Positions 1 to 11,957 of a stretch of 64,000 nt of DNA are shown one piece after another; within the stretch, counting starts at the first letter, position 1, and every line of letters begins with the position of its first letter. Position numbers and translations under genes: made by a program. Source of the DNA: Liolophura sinensis (Eukaryota; Mollusca; Polyplacophora; Chitonida; Chitonidae); the NCBI RefSeq assembly GCF_032854445.1, contig NC_088301.1:37807187-37871186 (forward strand). Reading direction: 5' to 3'. The notes under the pieces were generated by a model. The model did not search any database. It saw only the letters and a list, made by a program, of their open reading frames with translations, and was not told the DNA's origin.

Positions 1-2190
1 GTGACTAGTCAGTTCAGCTATCTGCGCAACAAATGTTTTCCTTATAGTAAGCCATGTGCAAATATCGTGGTATGTATCAGGGAAATATCTAGTCACTTTG
101 GTTCCGGAAAACGTTTGGACTCCTAAAATCTTGGCTGCCCAAACTAAACAAGCTGTATTAAAACTAACAGGTAATTTAAACAAAAATATGATGATTAAAT
201 TTTTCATACAAGTTTCTTTCACTGACAGATTTAAAATCTTTTAGAAACTATCATTTTGAGTTGCATTTTAAAATTTCTTGATGCACAGTAACAATGTCAC
301 CATTAAAGCTTGGGATCAGAATCTTTAATGTTTTTCTAGATATGGCCCTGTGTATGCACATATAATTACAGCACACAATAAAATATAAATGATATACTGT
401 ACACATTAATCTCCCGAATGTACAAATATGCTTTATAAAGCATCAGCTCTTTGGATATACTAGTGTAAATGTAACAAACTTATAACTGCCCACTGTATAT
501 TTTCCCTAAAGCTTATAAATGTATGTACATGATATAACTAGAGGCAGGTTATGTACTGTATGTATGTACTGTAATTCTTCCTTGCATTACTTCTCGAACA
601 ACAGCTAAACTGAAAGTGCACCCTCACAACTGATTTTCAATAGGCATCTATGTAGGTATTTCAGGACATCAAGTTTGAGAAACTCTTAGTGAAGGAGTAG
701 ATAAGGCACAATTCAGTAAAATCTTTGCTGTCATGATCGATTTCCAAATGGCTTCTGTTCCAATATTAGGCACAAACACTGTAAGCATCCCAAGTCTGAA
801 AGCTCCAAGTGAAGCGGTTCGGTCTCTGAAAAGTTTATTGATGGCTGTACAGACAATGGTGTACCATAACATACATGTAACATAACACAGCCTGTCTTCA
901 ACAGTGAGTGTAAAAATTCAAAACTCAAGAATTAGACACCTGTTATTTATGTCAAAATATATGAACATCACTTTTGGAATCGAAATGGAATTAAATGAAC
1001 TGTTCTTCAGACACCCCCCTTCCCCCTCCAAAAAATAAAAAAGAGTAAAAAAGTAAGTAAGTATAAAAAAGTATAAAGTATAATTTACATCATTGGTATC
1101 CTCACACACCCAAATATCATGAACTCAAAGCTAAATATTACTGGTACTAAGACACTGTATCCACTGGATGATTGTTTTCTTTCCTCAATGAATCACACCT
1201 ACAGTGGCTATGGACACGAGTAGCTAGGATGACAGGCTGCAACAGCAATATTGATCCTGGACTACTCCAGTGGAAGTGATTATGATGGACCACAAGCCAT
1301 AGTGTACATGTACATTGTACACTCCGCACCGTTCCTGTGTCACTCGATAGTTAATCACTGCCACCACCTCTTGTAGAGGAGCCCATTAACCTGCCCATAC
1401 TGCAGGACATGAGAACGACAACCACAGACAATCATATATGTACATGTCCTTTCCAAGACTACATGATGGACTGATGAAGCCCCAAAAGGCTATACATTCT
1501 GTCATTGCCAACATCTTCCACAGAATTCTGCATGGGTGTAAGAGGTGTGAAGTACTTGTGCATACGCATAATTTGATTTGTTACCATTATTCGAAGCCTC
1601 ACACCATTTATGACTCTTTTGGGATCTTGGTATCATGATCATTCATGGGTACATTCAATTCGTTCCTCTGTGGCCACTGGAGGAGGTGGTGGCCAATGTC
1701 ATTTATCATTTATTGGCCACTATAGGAGACCAGTGGCACCACTGCTGGTATTGTAGTGTCAGATATCAGGAACAAGGAAGCTGCCACCAAAGGCAATCAC
1801 ACTGACAAATGCAAAGTACTTCAAGGTCAAATTCAACACTTTCATATTAAAATTTTCAATGAAACACTGATCATTAAACTTAAAAGAATATTCCATTTAA
1901 CTGTTTTCTGCACATACATGCCGAAATGAATGCGTTGCTTCCCATTAGCCTAAATCCACAGACTATCTGTATATTGCATTTTACGAAAAACATATATTAC
2001 ACATACATATAACTATGTACATGTATACATATCTATTGTTTTGTGGCATCAAGACACAAATAACTGAACCTAAATCAACAAAGTGTAGCGTTGGACCCAT
2101 TCTACAAAGTGTGGACATATTTACGCAAATTGTACATGTACATGTAGCTGTCACAGTAACACATGTTAACAGCATTTGTTTGGCACATAG
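1..2190. other. No gene recognised; AT-rich noncoding
   Basis: Only short, low-complexity open frames occur here, and none matches a family I recognise. Several TACATGTA-type palindromes are present, for example near 2,130. The minus-strand gene that starts at 13,260 could run leftward across this stretch as intron, but no exon could be supported. Confidence 0.4.
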
Positions 2191-2400
2191 CCTAATTCTT
2201 GAATCTTTTCAACTGTCTGTGCAACCAAGATTTTGAAACATTCTGAGAGAACTATGAGGTGCAGAGAACTAATTTGCAAACTTTTATGAAGCTTTCATCT
2301 TTAGTGACACAAAATAAAAATTTTTGGATAATAAATTAATTTTATGCTTAAATTCCACTGAAAAAAAGGCTTTAGTGGTTGAAAAGCCTGAAGATGTACA
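2191..2400. mobile_element. Inverted-repeat MITE candidate, family copy a
   Basis: The left end reads CTAATTCTTGAATCTTTTC and the right end, on the opposite strand, reads CATCTTCAGGCTTTTCAAC, so the ends are imperfect inverted repeats. The left ~110 bp, including TTTTATGAAGCTT and CATCTTTA blocks, also matches the copy at 31,921 in direct orientation. About 210 bp with no coding capacity fits a non-autonomous DNA transposon. The parent superfamily and target duplication are not clear. Confidence 0.5.
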
Positions 2401-4874
2401 GTACACACAAATTTTTTGAGAAAAGTTTTCAAAAGTTAAAAACTGCAGCCTACATCAATAAATTTACACAACAACAAAAGCACATTGCCATTATCTAAGA
2501 CATTGTGCCTTAGCCTATATATAGTACACAACTTAATTCATCAATAATTACCTATCTCAAACAAACATGTAAGAGTAGCCGAGCCAGCTGGGGCTTCAGC
2601 ATCTAGGAGCATGATGCCCTTCATCCTATCTGAGATATGATTGGGGCAGCCGTTACCAGTGTCTTAAACGATGCCTCAGTACCTCTTCAGGAATGTGTGC
2701 CTACAGACGTGGTGATCAGAGATAAAGTGGCTATCAATGGAAAGCAGAACTGGTGCGGGGAAGCAATCAATTGCACAGAGAACACATCTATTGATCTTCA
2801 GGATGAGAGGCAGCTAGAACACAGGCATCCATACCTTCCATCTCAAGCCCAAATCTACTTACCATCCATTACACACAGAATTGTTACTACACCCTAAAAG
2901 GAGCCATTTATGTCTGGGATTAATCATGCCAGCCAAACTAAAAATGGCCCAACTTTGCTATAATCTCATTCTACTATTCATATAAATACAAGCTCTTGTA
3001 TTTTTGAAAAATCATTTATGAACAGTATCCTGTGATGCGGTACATGTATTTCTTAGTACATGTGCACTCAACAATAGCACTCAAGTTACTCAACTTAACC
3101 ACTAATTACCTAATTGCAAAATGCAGATAAAACTGTACTTTTGCACAAGATTGAAAGGCAGTATTTACTTCCAGATTAGAACTTCAACCTTGTACAATTT
3201 GTCCAATTAAAAAAAAGTTGCCAATCAATATAGTTCCTCCACTTTAATCCTTAATCCATCATTAAAAATATGTCCACTGGAGGGTAACCTGACAAAGCTT
3301 CTACAAAAGATTTCCTTAAAATACCTACTTTTCATTCGTCAAAATAAAAAGAATTCCCTACAGGCTGAAAATTTTGTTTTCTGATCAAGTTTTTAAGGAT
3401 GGTCTCAGGCTGGAATTCCCTAAGCTCAGCGTAGGTGAGCCATTTATTCCTCATCACAGAGTAATTACACTGCAATGTACATCTTGTAGCAGCAAGTATT
3501 CGTCAGCTGGGTACTCCTACTTCACACGACCATAATACAGTTTTTGGCTGTCATCGCTGAAGCTCAAGGGTACACTTGCTTCTCTGATTGAGGTGCATTA
3601 TGGGATTTATGGTCACCTGAATAATAAGTCAGCTACATGGAAACAACGGGAACCACTTTACTGAACAAATTGAATAATGTTCAACAGCCACTGTATTTAA
3701 TTATTTGATCTTTTTAATGACATACTCAACATCAGACTGAAGATCACTGGCTAACCCTCTGGCCTTTCTCAACTTACTACCAATACAGTAATGAACTTCC
3801 TGATGTCTACATGTATAGGTGTGATGGATAGTCACATGACTGTCAACACATGCTTAGCTAGTTAGTCACCAAGGATTCACAAACAATGAATGGCACAGGA
3901 ATCTAGAAATTCCTTGTCCCAATCTGGTATTAAATCCACATCTTCTGTGCCTTATGGCTGGAATCGTACTCTAGAACTCTTAGTCTCTGTTCCTCAAAAT
4001 AACACCTACTGTACATATACATGTACCTTGAGAAAGTTGAAAGGAAATATGAGAGACAAATTGTTAATTACAGTAATTATCAGGTAACATTCAGTTTTCT
4101 CTTTATGTCATATCCATGCGATGCAGTCTGAGATGAATGTTTGGATACGGGGAAAGGGAAGGGGGGACTGATAGTGTGGCAAAGCTTTGATAACAAACAA
4201 CCCTTGGCATTGCAATCACAACAATGGAATACATTAATATATATTGTCATACTAACTTCTGACACTGGAATCTGAATCAGTCTGAGATAACACATAAAAT
4301 CAATATCTATACAATCAACTAATCAATAAGTGGCATATGTATGAATTGCATGAAAATATTAGTAAGTGGGTGTTTTCAGAATACATCAGATCTCCCTAGA
4401 TCTTTTAGTCAAAGCTCAAGTGATTCTTTAAACATTACACAAAAAAGTACATACTCTAAATCCTCAACAAATTCATCCACCAACATAGTTCAGTTTTGCC
4501 ATATTAGAAAAGTGTTTATGTATACAATTTCTACGAAATCTTAACTAAATAATACATTTTTAGTGTTGAATACAAAATGAATTATGCTTTTAAACTGCAT
4601 CCAATGTAATATGCTGCAGGTCAAATTTGTTAAGGATTTAGGGTACATGTACAAAGTACAAACCTTACATCAAGCAGATGACAAAACAAGGCTAGCTTTG
4701 TATAATGTTTGTACACATCAGTGTCATATTAAATGAAGGCCCCTAGGATTCTGATATTAGCATGTCTCAGTTTGTTTATGTATGCCTATTGATGTTTCAT
4801 GCCTTATATATGATGCATCTGAGCCCCTGTACTCTATTATAAAGCTACATGATGTCTCCCAGCACATAAAAACA

Positions 4875-4977
4875 AAGTTCCACTCCGCACACTAAAATTT
4901 GCAGTTATGGCATTATCAAAAAACTAAGTTTCAATCCACACACTAATATTTGCAATTATGGCATTATCAAAAAACCC
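4875..4977. repeat. 51-bp direct tandem duplication (2 copies)
   Basis: Two adjacent copies of a ~51-bp unit share TTATGGCATTATCAAAAAA and differ by a handful of substitutions. It is a small local duplication without coding content. Confidence 0.8.
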
Positions 4978-6003
4978 AATTATCAAACTCTATGTACTGA
5001 CTATGTAGAGAATGTTACAGTGTCTTTTTATGTAGTCCTGCTGAGAAATAATTACTTTTGTAGACTGGATCAGCCCGTTTCATGAAGCACACCTCCATGT
5101 TCATAAACGTGTAGAACTACAACACTGCAGTCAGCACCTCCAGCCTTCCATCTTTTATAAAGTTTAGCGCTCTTTAGCGTTTTGCCATGAAAACAAAACA
5201 AAAACTTATAATCTCACACAAAAGTTAATCAGCTTAATTATCCACTGACCAGCTGAATGGCAAGCCCCATGATCAAGGAGCATCTTTAAAGACAACGTCT
5301 ATAAGTCAACACCCAGTGGACTACGGTAGTTCATCTGCGAGGTAGATGTATTAATGTCATCATGCATGTAGGATTTGTGACTTGTTCTGTTGAGTGCTGT
5401 GTATTAAACATTCATAAAGGGTCATGAAATTAACCTCTGAGTGAGAACTTCCAAGCATCAAAAAAATCATACAGAGCTGGATAGAAATCAGAGCTGGAGG
5501 CAGCCATCTTGGATCACTGAGAACAAGCACATTCCATAGTAACCCTTATCATATAACCTATTTCTTCTAATTTTTTGGACATCTGGTCTGCTCATTTTAG
5601 CCAATATACATGTAATTGTGGCAGGAATATGTCTTTTTTTTTCTCACATGGCTAAGCCATCTAATAAACATATTCATATCCTTACTCTTCCAAAAGGATG
5701 GTAAAGAAATGTAATGTTCTCCTTTCTACATTACTAATATCTGTCCCAAAAATTAGAAGAATTATGGTACAACTAGTTCACCTCACCATGAACCAAAATA
5801 AAAATGATTTTGGTTGCCAAGGAAGCCAGAAATTTTACCATAACAGCCCCCATTTAAAAAGGAACCTGGTTCACCTCTATATGAACATACACAACAACAT
5901 AAAACTGCTATTGCCATCATAACAGGCAATTCCATAAGGATCGTCCTATTTCAAACTCTCCAGTTATTGCAGTTCTTCAAATAAGGTGTTTACATCAACA
6001 CCT

Positions 6004-6017
6004 CCCCCCCCCCCCCC
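6004..6017. repeat. C homopolymer followed by A homopolymer
   Basis: An uninterrupted run of C is followed directly by a run of A. This is simple sequence that may be unstable or length-uncertain in an assembly. Confidence 0.9.
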
Positions 6018-6846
6018 AAAAAAAAACAGTATATATCACAAAAGAGGCATTACTCATTTTAAGTATGTTTCTAATATGGTGAACAGACATCCAGGAAACA
6101 AAATCAAAATCTGGCTACATGTTACATTACATGAACATATAAGGGAGAGTGTATAAATACTGAACTGATTGCTGTGAATACAGGGCACGCACAAATCATT
6201 TTTGTGCACTGTATGCTGTTAGCATTTCTAGCAACAGTTTGCACCTAAATACAAGTAGTATTCCTCAGTGCAATCCCCTTTTACAATATTTATAAATTTG
6301 CATTTCATTAACATTTCCAATCTACATTAAATAGCTGCAAACTAGCATCACCACAAGACAATATTTATCTTCTTAGTATTGTCTTAATAGATGCACTAGC
6401 ACAGCCAGGGTAAGTAATCCATAAAACACAACATATGTGCTAATTAGCAATTTCAAGTATTGTCTAAATAGATGCCATTTATCACCGCCAGAATCAAGTT
6501 ATCTTAACAACACAATATATTTGCTAATTAGTTTATTCAGACTAGTTTTCAGGCATATTCATTATGTAATACACTGATTTCTAAATTGTGTACATTAATA
6601 TTTCTAATAGCAAAGTGAGACACACTAGTACGATAACTTGGCATTCCACAATTTATGGCATAGTACACAGATCAGTTTTAGAGGTTAAACAAGCATTATT
6701 GGACCATTGGCCTTGTAACACTTGTCATTTTGAACCTATGTGCTTATTCATCTTTGCAAAATGTATTTTACTACATAATGATATCAGAGCAGCGCTAAAT
6801 AGCAAACACATCCAGCAACAAAAAAAAAATGCAGAAATTCACTCTT

Positions 6847-7772
6847 TGATACTTAGCTACTAGAAAGCAATATTATTGCTGAGCTAAATAGTTAGCTTCT
6901 ACACAGCACTATTCTAGCAGTGCTAAATAGTGACTACAGCTCTTCTAGAAAATGCGCACAGCCGGCCACTTTGATAGTTAGCTTCTACACAATGCTATTC
7001 TAGCAGTATTAAATAGCGAATATATTGTCCTTTCCACACATCTGCACAGATAACCTGTCTGATTTTTAGCTTCTACCTAGCGCTATCATAGCAGCCCTAA
7101 ATCTGCACAACTGGCCTCTTTGATAGCTAGCTTGCACATAGCGCTTTCACAGCACTGCTAAATAGCCGGCACAGAGCGCCTCTCTGATAGTTAGCTTTTA
7201 CACAGTGCTATCACAGCACAGTTAAATAGTGAATATATTGTCCTCTCAACATAGCTGCACAGAGCGTTTCTTTGATAGGTAGCTTCTACATAGCGCTATT
7301 ATAGCAGCGCTAAATAGCAAATATACTGCTCTTCCAGAAAATCTGCAAATTAGGCCTCTTTGATAGTTAGTTTCTACATAGCGATACTCTAGCAGCCCTA
7401 TATATCCCATATGTTGTTCTGTCAACCAATCTGCTCAACTGGTATCTCTGACAGTTGGCTTCTACGTAGTACTAAATAGCGAATATATTATCCTTTCAAC
7501 AAATCAGCACAGATGACTTCTCTGAAAGTTGGCTTCTGCAGACCGATATTCTGGCAGCGCTAAATAGCACCTATATTGTTCTCTCAACCACTCTGAACAG
7601 CTGGCCTCTTTGATACAGTAGTTAGCTTCTACATAGCACTATCATAGCAGTGCTCAATAGCGAATATGTTGTTTGTGAACAAATCGGGACAAATGGCTTC
7701 TGTGAACAAATCTGCACAAATAGTTTCCTTGATAATTTGCTTGCACATAGTGCAAACATAGCAGGACTAAGT
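6847..7772 (+). repeat. Diverged ~86-bp satellite with a hairpin in each unit
   Basis: About twelve degenerate tandem units start near 6847, 6891, 6975, 7060, 7121, 7186, 7273, 7361, 7447, 7524, 7612 and 7731. The usual spacing is 84-88 bp, with some shortened units of 61-77 bp. Each unit has the order GATAGTTAGCTTCTACA, then a TAGCGCT...AGCGCTA inverted repeat, then AAATAGCGAATAT, then a CTCAACAAATCTGCACA-like block. The best hairpin, at ~7290, has a 7-bp perfect stem and an 8-base loop. Units differ greatly from each other, so the array is old. I do not recognise the family. Confidence 0.8.
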
Positions 7773-7833
7773 CCGTACTAATCACCCCCTATACTTTCCT
7801 TGTCCTGAAAATCTGCAGTGAGTATCCTACATT

Positions 7834-7862
7834 GCACACACACACACACACACAAACACACA
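7834..7862. repeat. (CA)n microsatellite
   Basis: A dinucleotide CA run with one AA interruption. It lies directly beside the ~86-bp satellite. Confidence 0.95.
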
Positions 7863-10405
7863 TCAACAATGGTACTGTAGCGCTAATTAAAGTTAAATAG
7901 CAGTAAACATTAGAACAGGAGAGGAAAAATAGCAAAATATCTGTAAATTATTGTCTGGAAAGATAATTATTACCACGTTAATCAAATGGGCAGAGAAAAG
8001 TTTAGCACAGAAAAAGTAGATTTTGCACCTTTCTCGCACAAATTAAGGAAAGATGCATGCAAAAGTTTATGGAAATCTGTGCAGTATAGTCATAGTGCTT
8101 GTGTTATGTACTTTACATGCCATAAATGACTAGACAGACATTTACATGATTTGCAAGATGACTACCCAACTTATATTTACTTGGCTTCAATGCTACAAGT
8201 GCAAGATGATGCTTTAATCTTACACTTGGTTTTTGGCTGTATGATGTAGGCTCTGCAAAACTCATTTAAAACCTTAACTGACATCTGTTATTTTAACGCT
8301 TATGTTACCTTCAACAGTATTTACACAAGTACATTTACTCCAGTTAAGTTTCAATGTTTTGACTTCTCACAGTTCTGCAAGTCTGCAGAACACTGTCTTC
8401 TGGCTTACGCATTTCTTGATTATTATCTTCAAGAAAAAACATCAACACCACGCAATGCAAGGCACCCTTTCTAGAAACAGCATCCTTCAACTGCAACATA
8501 CATATTTAACCTCACACAGAAAACGCATACCAATCTACGCTCATTTGTTGAATAATTACACATATGTAGCAGTCAAAATTTCAAGTATACTTGCGCATCA
8601 ATGGCTGAACCAGTATACAGATCAAAATGCTCATTTTGTAATTTGTGATCAAAATGCTCATTTTGTAACTGCTAGATCACAAAAATGGAACTTTGTTGCT
8701 CATTCAATATTTCACATACCCTAGGCTATATGTACATGCATGTGAACAGATAATGTGATAATCCCATACACAGCCATTTATATCAATGCAACTACATGTA
8801 CCAAGAAATTCTTCATAAAATCATAGGTGTATGTGCTGGTGAAGGATTAATTCACCACATTCTCCAGTACTTGTACATATACGCAAACACTAAATATAAC
8901 CATCACCCACCGAGTATTAAATGTTATCCAGATGTAATATGCATGTATCTCCTGTGCGAAATGTAACATGTACATGTACTTACATTTGTAGACTGTTCAT
9001 GAACAATGACATGTACATGTAAATACAGCAGACTTACATGTTCAAAGTGTAACAACATTATATATGTAACCTTAAATACATATGATAAATCCCACTCAGA
9101 TAAGTCACATGTCCTTATCTGAAAGAGAATAAGGACACAAAAAGGAGGATTATGAATACATTTGTTCACACTGCTACGGCAAATATGTCCCACAAAAGTT
9201 TAGGTCGCAGTAATTCTACTTGCTAATGATCCCAGCAAATGAGTGTCTGTTGCTAATTATCACTGATTAATAGACCGCTTTTGTTGTTCCTAGAGGGGCT
9301 AATCATCAACGTCAGAGGATACACAATAACTTATTGAACTGACCTCACATAAGCAAATCGTTTGATATTGGTGGCACACTGGCTCATAATCAGCATAACT
9401 GAGCAAAATCATTGTCCACTTTCATGTTCAATAATGCTATCCTAATAATATACAGAAGTAAAGTACCAGCACAAAACACATAATTTCTTTGTAATAACTG
9501 ACTAAACACGAAGAAAGGGCTTCATTTTTCTTTCATATATCTTATTACATGTAAATCACAGTGTACGGTGCATAGGACTATGACACACACATGTAAATCA
9601 GTCAGTGGGGTCCTTTACAAGTGTACAAAAATCTTTGCATGCTTCAAAGGCATCAACAAGTTACTGACCATTTTACAACTTATTAAAACTAAGCCACATC
9701 TGATCAGGAACCTAGTTCTCATCCACGACCTACATGTACATGTACATCAGGTCTCTGCATCACAAAGTGATCTTAGAATGAAGTCAAAATTTCAAATCAT
9801 TTTAGAATTGTTATGTTTCAAGTAAAAAGGTCAAAAAAAATTCTGGGTAAGTTATTGTGCAACAAATTTCAGCTAAAATAATGGAAAAGAACACACATGT
9901 ACCAAATTAAAAGATTAAAATTTTGACTGAAGTCTTAGATCGCTTTCTGATCAAGGGGCTTGTTCCACAGTTTATATTTAGTTAATGTCAGATTTTATTA
10001 CCACAGACAACCTACAGTCTTCTTCTGTACGAGTGATGACTTATAAAGCAAAGAAATCAAGTGTAAACTCCTTACTGTCCAGAAAAATGTTATTATCCAC
10101 TGTGACCATGTCAAAGAAAAGATTCATAGAAGAGGCACTATGAGTGTGTACCATGACTGTAGCCACCTCATAAATCATTTCAAATCAGTGGTGAATTTAC
10201 CAGAGTAAGCAACCCACAATGAATGAAGTTGGCTTCAGTCAGTTAGAGTCATAAGCGATCAGACCATTCCAGGTATTTTGTCCTAAAATTGTCCACAGTC
10301 TGACGTCATAGCCCGCTTTCCATTAGTATATCAAGTCCTATGATAATTGTCGCGACATTCTTATTCCTGCAGTGCATGTACAAGTATACCTTTCCTCCAA
10401 CTATA
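7863..10405. other. No gene recognised; noncoding
   Basis: A 140-codon plus-strand frame at 8,302-8,724 is the longest open stretch. Its composition is low-complexity, it contains an internal 22-bp direct duplication near 8,622-8,670, and it has no domain, so it is treated as chance. Repeated ACATGTACATGT palindromes occur at 8,960-9,020 and 9,736-9,750. Confidence 0.4.
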
Positions 10406-10871
10406 CTGAACAAAAATATAAATGCAACACCCAAAATTTTGATAAAATTAACTGTGTTATCACTTAATTCCTATCAGTATCATAAATGCTAAAGGCTCTG
10501 GCAATAGCTTTAAGGGTCATGCCAGTGTCGATCATGCGGCTGTGCGGTCTTGTTGGTTTTGTGGCATCTGTGGCTTCGTGACTTGTGACAGAGCTTGTAC
10601 TCTACGGATGGCCTTTTGTACACCTCAGAGTTGGAAGTGCCAGGGAAGTTCTTACAGATCACTGAATACTATAGATAGGGCCACAACTGTCTGATGGGTC
10701 AAAATGGAAAATAGGCTTGAAATCGACAACACTTTGGTTTGGGAAACTGGAATGTACACTGGTGTAGGGTTTTACTCTTGGCTATCCCTCGGTACTATAA
10801 TGACAACAATCACAGCATTATCTTGTGAAATATTGCAAAAACATAAGTGTTCTGTTCATATTTTTGTTCAG
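10406..10871 (-). mobile_element. Deleted Tc1/mariner-like DNA transposon
   Basis: The left end CTGAACAAAAATATAAATGC and the right end (opposite strand) CTGAACAAAAATATGAACAG are near-identical inverted terminal repeats. They follow a type I know from Tc1-like elements. The left flank is TA as expected; the right flank is CA, probably a mutated TA. Inside, near 10,480-10,540 on the minus strand, a short frame reads RMIDTGMTLKAIARAF, which resembles the N-terminal helix-turn-helix of a Tc1-type transposase. The whole element is only 466 bp, so almost all of the transposase is gone. It is a non-autonomous relic. Confidence 0.75.
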
Positions 10872-11223
10872 CATGGACACAAACCAACTCAAAAAGATAG
10901 AGTGTGCCACAGTGGGGCAGGGTCATGGCCATACGCCCATATTAACTGGCCTTAAGACATACACATGTAGCTTTGCATTAAGGTCATTCTCTTGGCCCGC
11001 TGACACCAAAGCTGAAGTTCAGGTAAACCTAAATACCATCTCACCCAACAATGTAGCCATTATGTTGCTACAGGCATGTAAAGAGAGTTTCATGTAACTG
11101 AATCCTAGTCTTTAAAGAAGTACATATACATGTATGTATGACATATGACTTATATTTCTCGCTTTTTCATTACATTCTGTCAGAATCCAAAAGTATCTGG
11201 CACATGGGAATTGAAATGAATTG
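10872..11223. other. No gene recognised
   Basis: No exon, RNA gene or repeat could be supported between the Tc1-like relic and the palindrome. Confidence 0.4.
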
Positions 11224-11467
11224 AGACAGGTTTAGATGTCATTATAGAAAGTGGATTAAGTAACAGTATTATCGTTAATAGGGACTACACTTTCTGAATA
11301 TAGCACAGATTAAAGTGCTGAAAATTGGCTGAGACTACTGTTCAAAACCCACAGTGGTCTCCGCCAATTTTCACCACTAGAATCTGTGCTATATTCAGAA
11401 AGTGTAATCCTATTAACGATAACACTGTTACTTAATCCACTTTCTTAAATGACATCTAAACCTGTCT
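11224..11467. repeat. 244-bp near-perfect palindrome (fold-back element)
   Basis: The left arm (11,224 to ~11,340) and right arm (~11,350 to 11,467) are inverted copies of each other over nearly their whole ~117-bp length. They differ at scattered substitutions and small bulges and leave a loop of only about ten bases around 11,345. Matching blocks include AGACAGGTTTAGATGTCATT at the outer ends and GAAAATTGGC near the centre. It could be a fold-back MITE or, if transcribed, a long RNA hairpin. No coding frame is present. Confidence 0.85.
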
Positions 11468-11789
11468 GATGCTGATTCTGACCAAAGCCAAAGGTAGAAG
11501 ACAAAAGCACTGGTATGGATGATTTTATAGAATTTACTTCAAATATATTATCAGGATCGAATATTTGAACCCACACTTAAGCCATGCGTAAAAGTTTTTT
11601 TTAACAAAATGACAGTTGTACACCTGTAACTGATACAATTGGCACAGTGACAAGACTTACATGCACAATGCGAACCAAGGTCAAATGTGTCCTAGGGTAT
11701 TTTGCTCCGCCTCTGTGCAGAAGAGTTGCATTTTAGTCTGGTACCTTGACTAAAGTTAGGTATCACAGCAAAATATTTAAATCTTTTTC

Positions 11790-11957
11790 TCAGTCTCTAG
11801 ATTTAATTCCTACTGTTTCTTCCTTCATTGGGACATATAGTCTAGTGAGTATATGGTCCATCAACTCAAAAGCTCCTGTAGTAGACACTGAAGAAACAGT
11901 ATACACCAACTGACTTCTATGGCTGTTGAAATAGAGAACCCTTCCCTTAGATATAAG
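11790..11957 (-). CDS. Possible last exon of the unidentified minus-strand gene
   Basis: On the minus strand a pyrimidine-containing acceptor ending TTTTTGCAG is followed by 55 open codons and a TGA. The exon would begin LISKGRVLYFNSHR and end VGIKSRD. It starts in phase 0, which matches the phase-0 donor of the exon at 13,054-13,260, so the two could join into a 124-residue type II membrane protein. I recognise no family in this peptide, and phase agreement alone has a one-in-three chance. It may equally be a chance open frame in an intron. Confidence 0.25.
   Translation of the reverse strand, partial: LISKGRVLYFNSHRSQLVYTVSSVSTTGAFELMDHILTRLYVPMKEETVGIKSRD

Larger units (their letters stand above)
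2401..6846. other. No gene recognised; noncoding with minor repeats
   Basis: An 86-codon plus-strand frame at 2,637-2,897 is the only notable open stretch. It has no recognisable domain and no supporting splice sites. Otherwise the stretch holds AT-rich DNA, a 51-bp duplication near 4.9 kb and a C homopolymer near 6.0 kb. Confidence 0.4.

Noticed and set aside
2637-2897. 86-codon plus-strand frame with coding-like composition
   Set aside because: No recognisable family, no matching splice sites; kept only as a note in the noncoding interval.
8302-8724. 140-codon plus-strand open frame
   Set aside because: Low-complexity, His/Thr/Leu-rich composition, an internal 22-bp direct duplication, no domain and no splice or promoter support; likely chance in AT-rich DNA.
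10704-11097. Two overlapping plus-strand frames of 83 and 90 codons
   Set aside because: They span the right end of the Tc1-like relic and have no domain or splice support.
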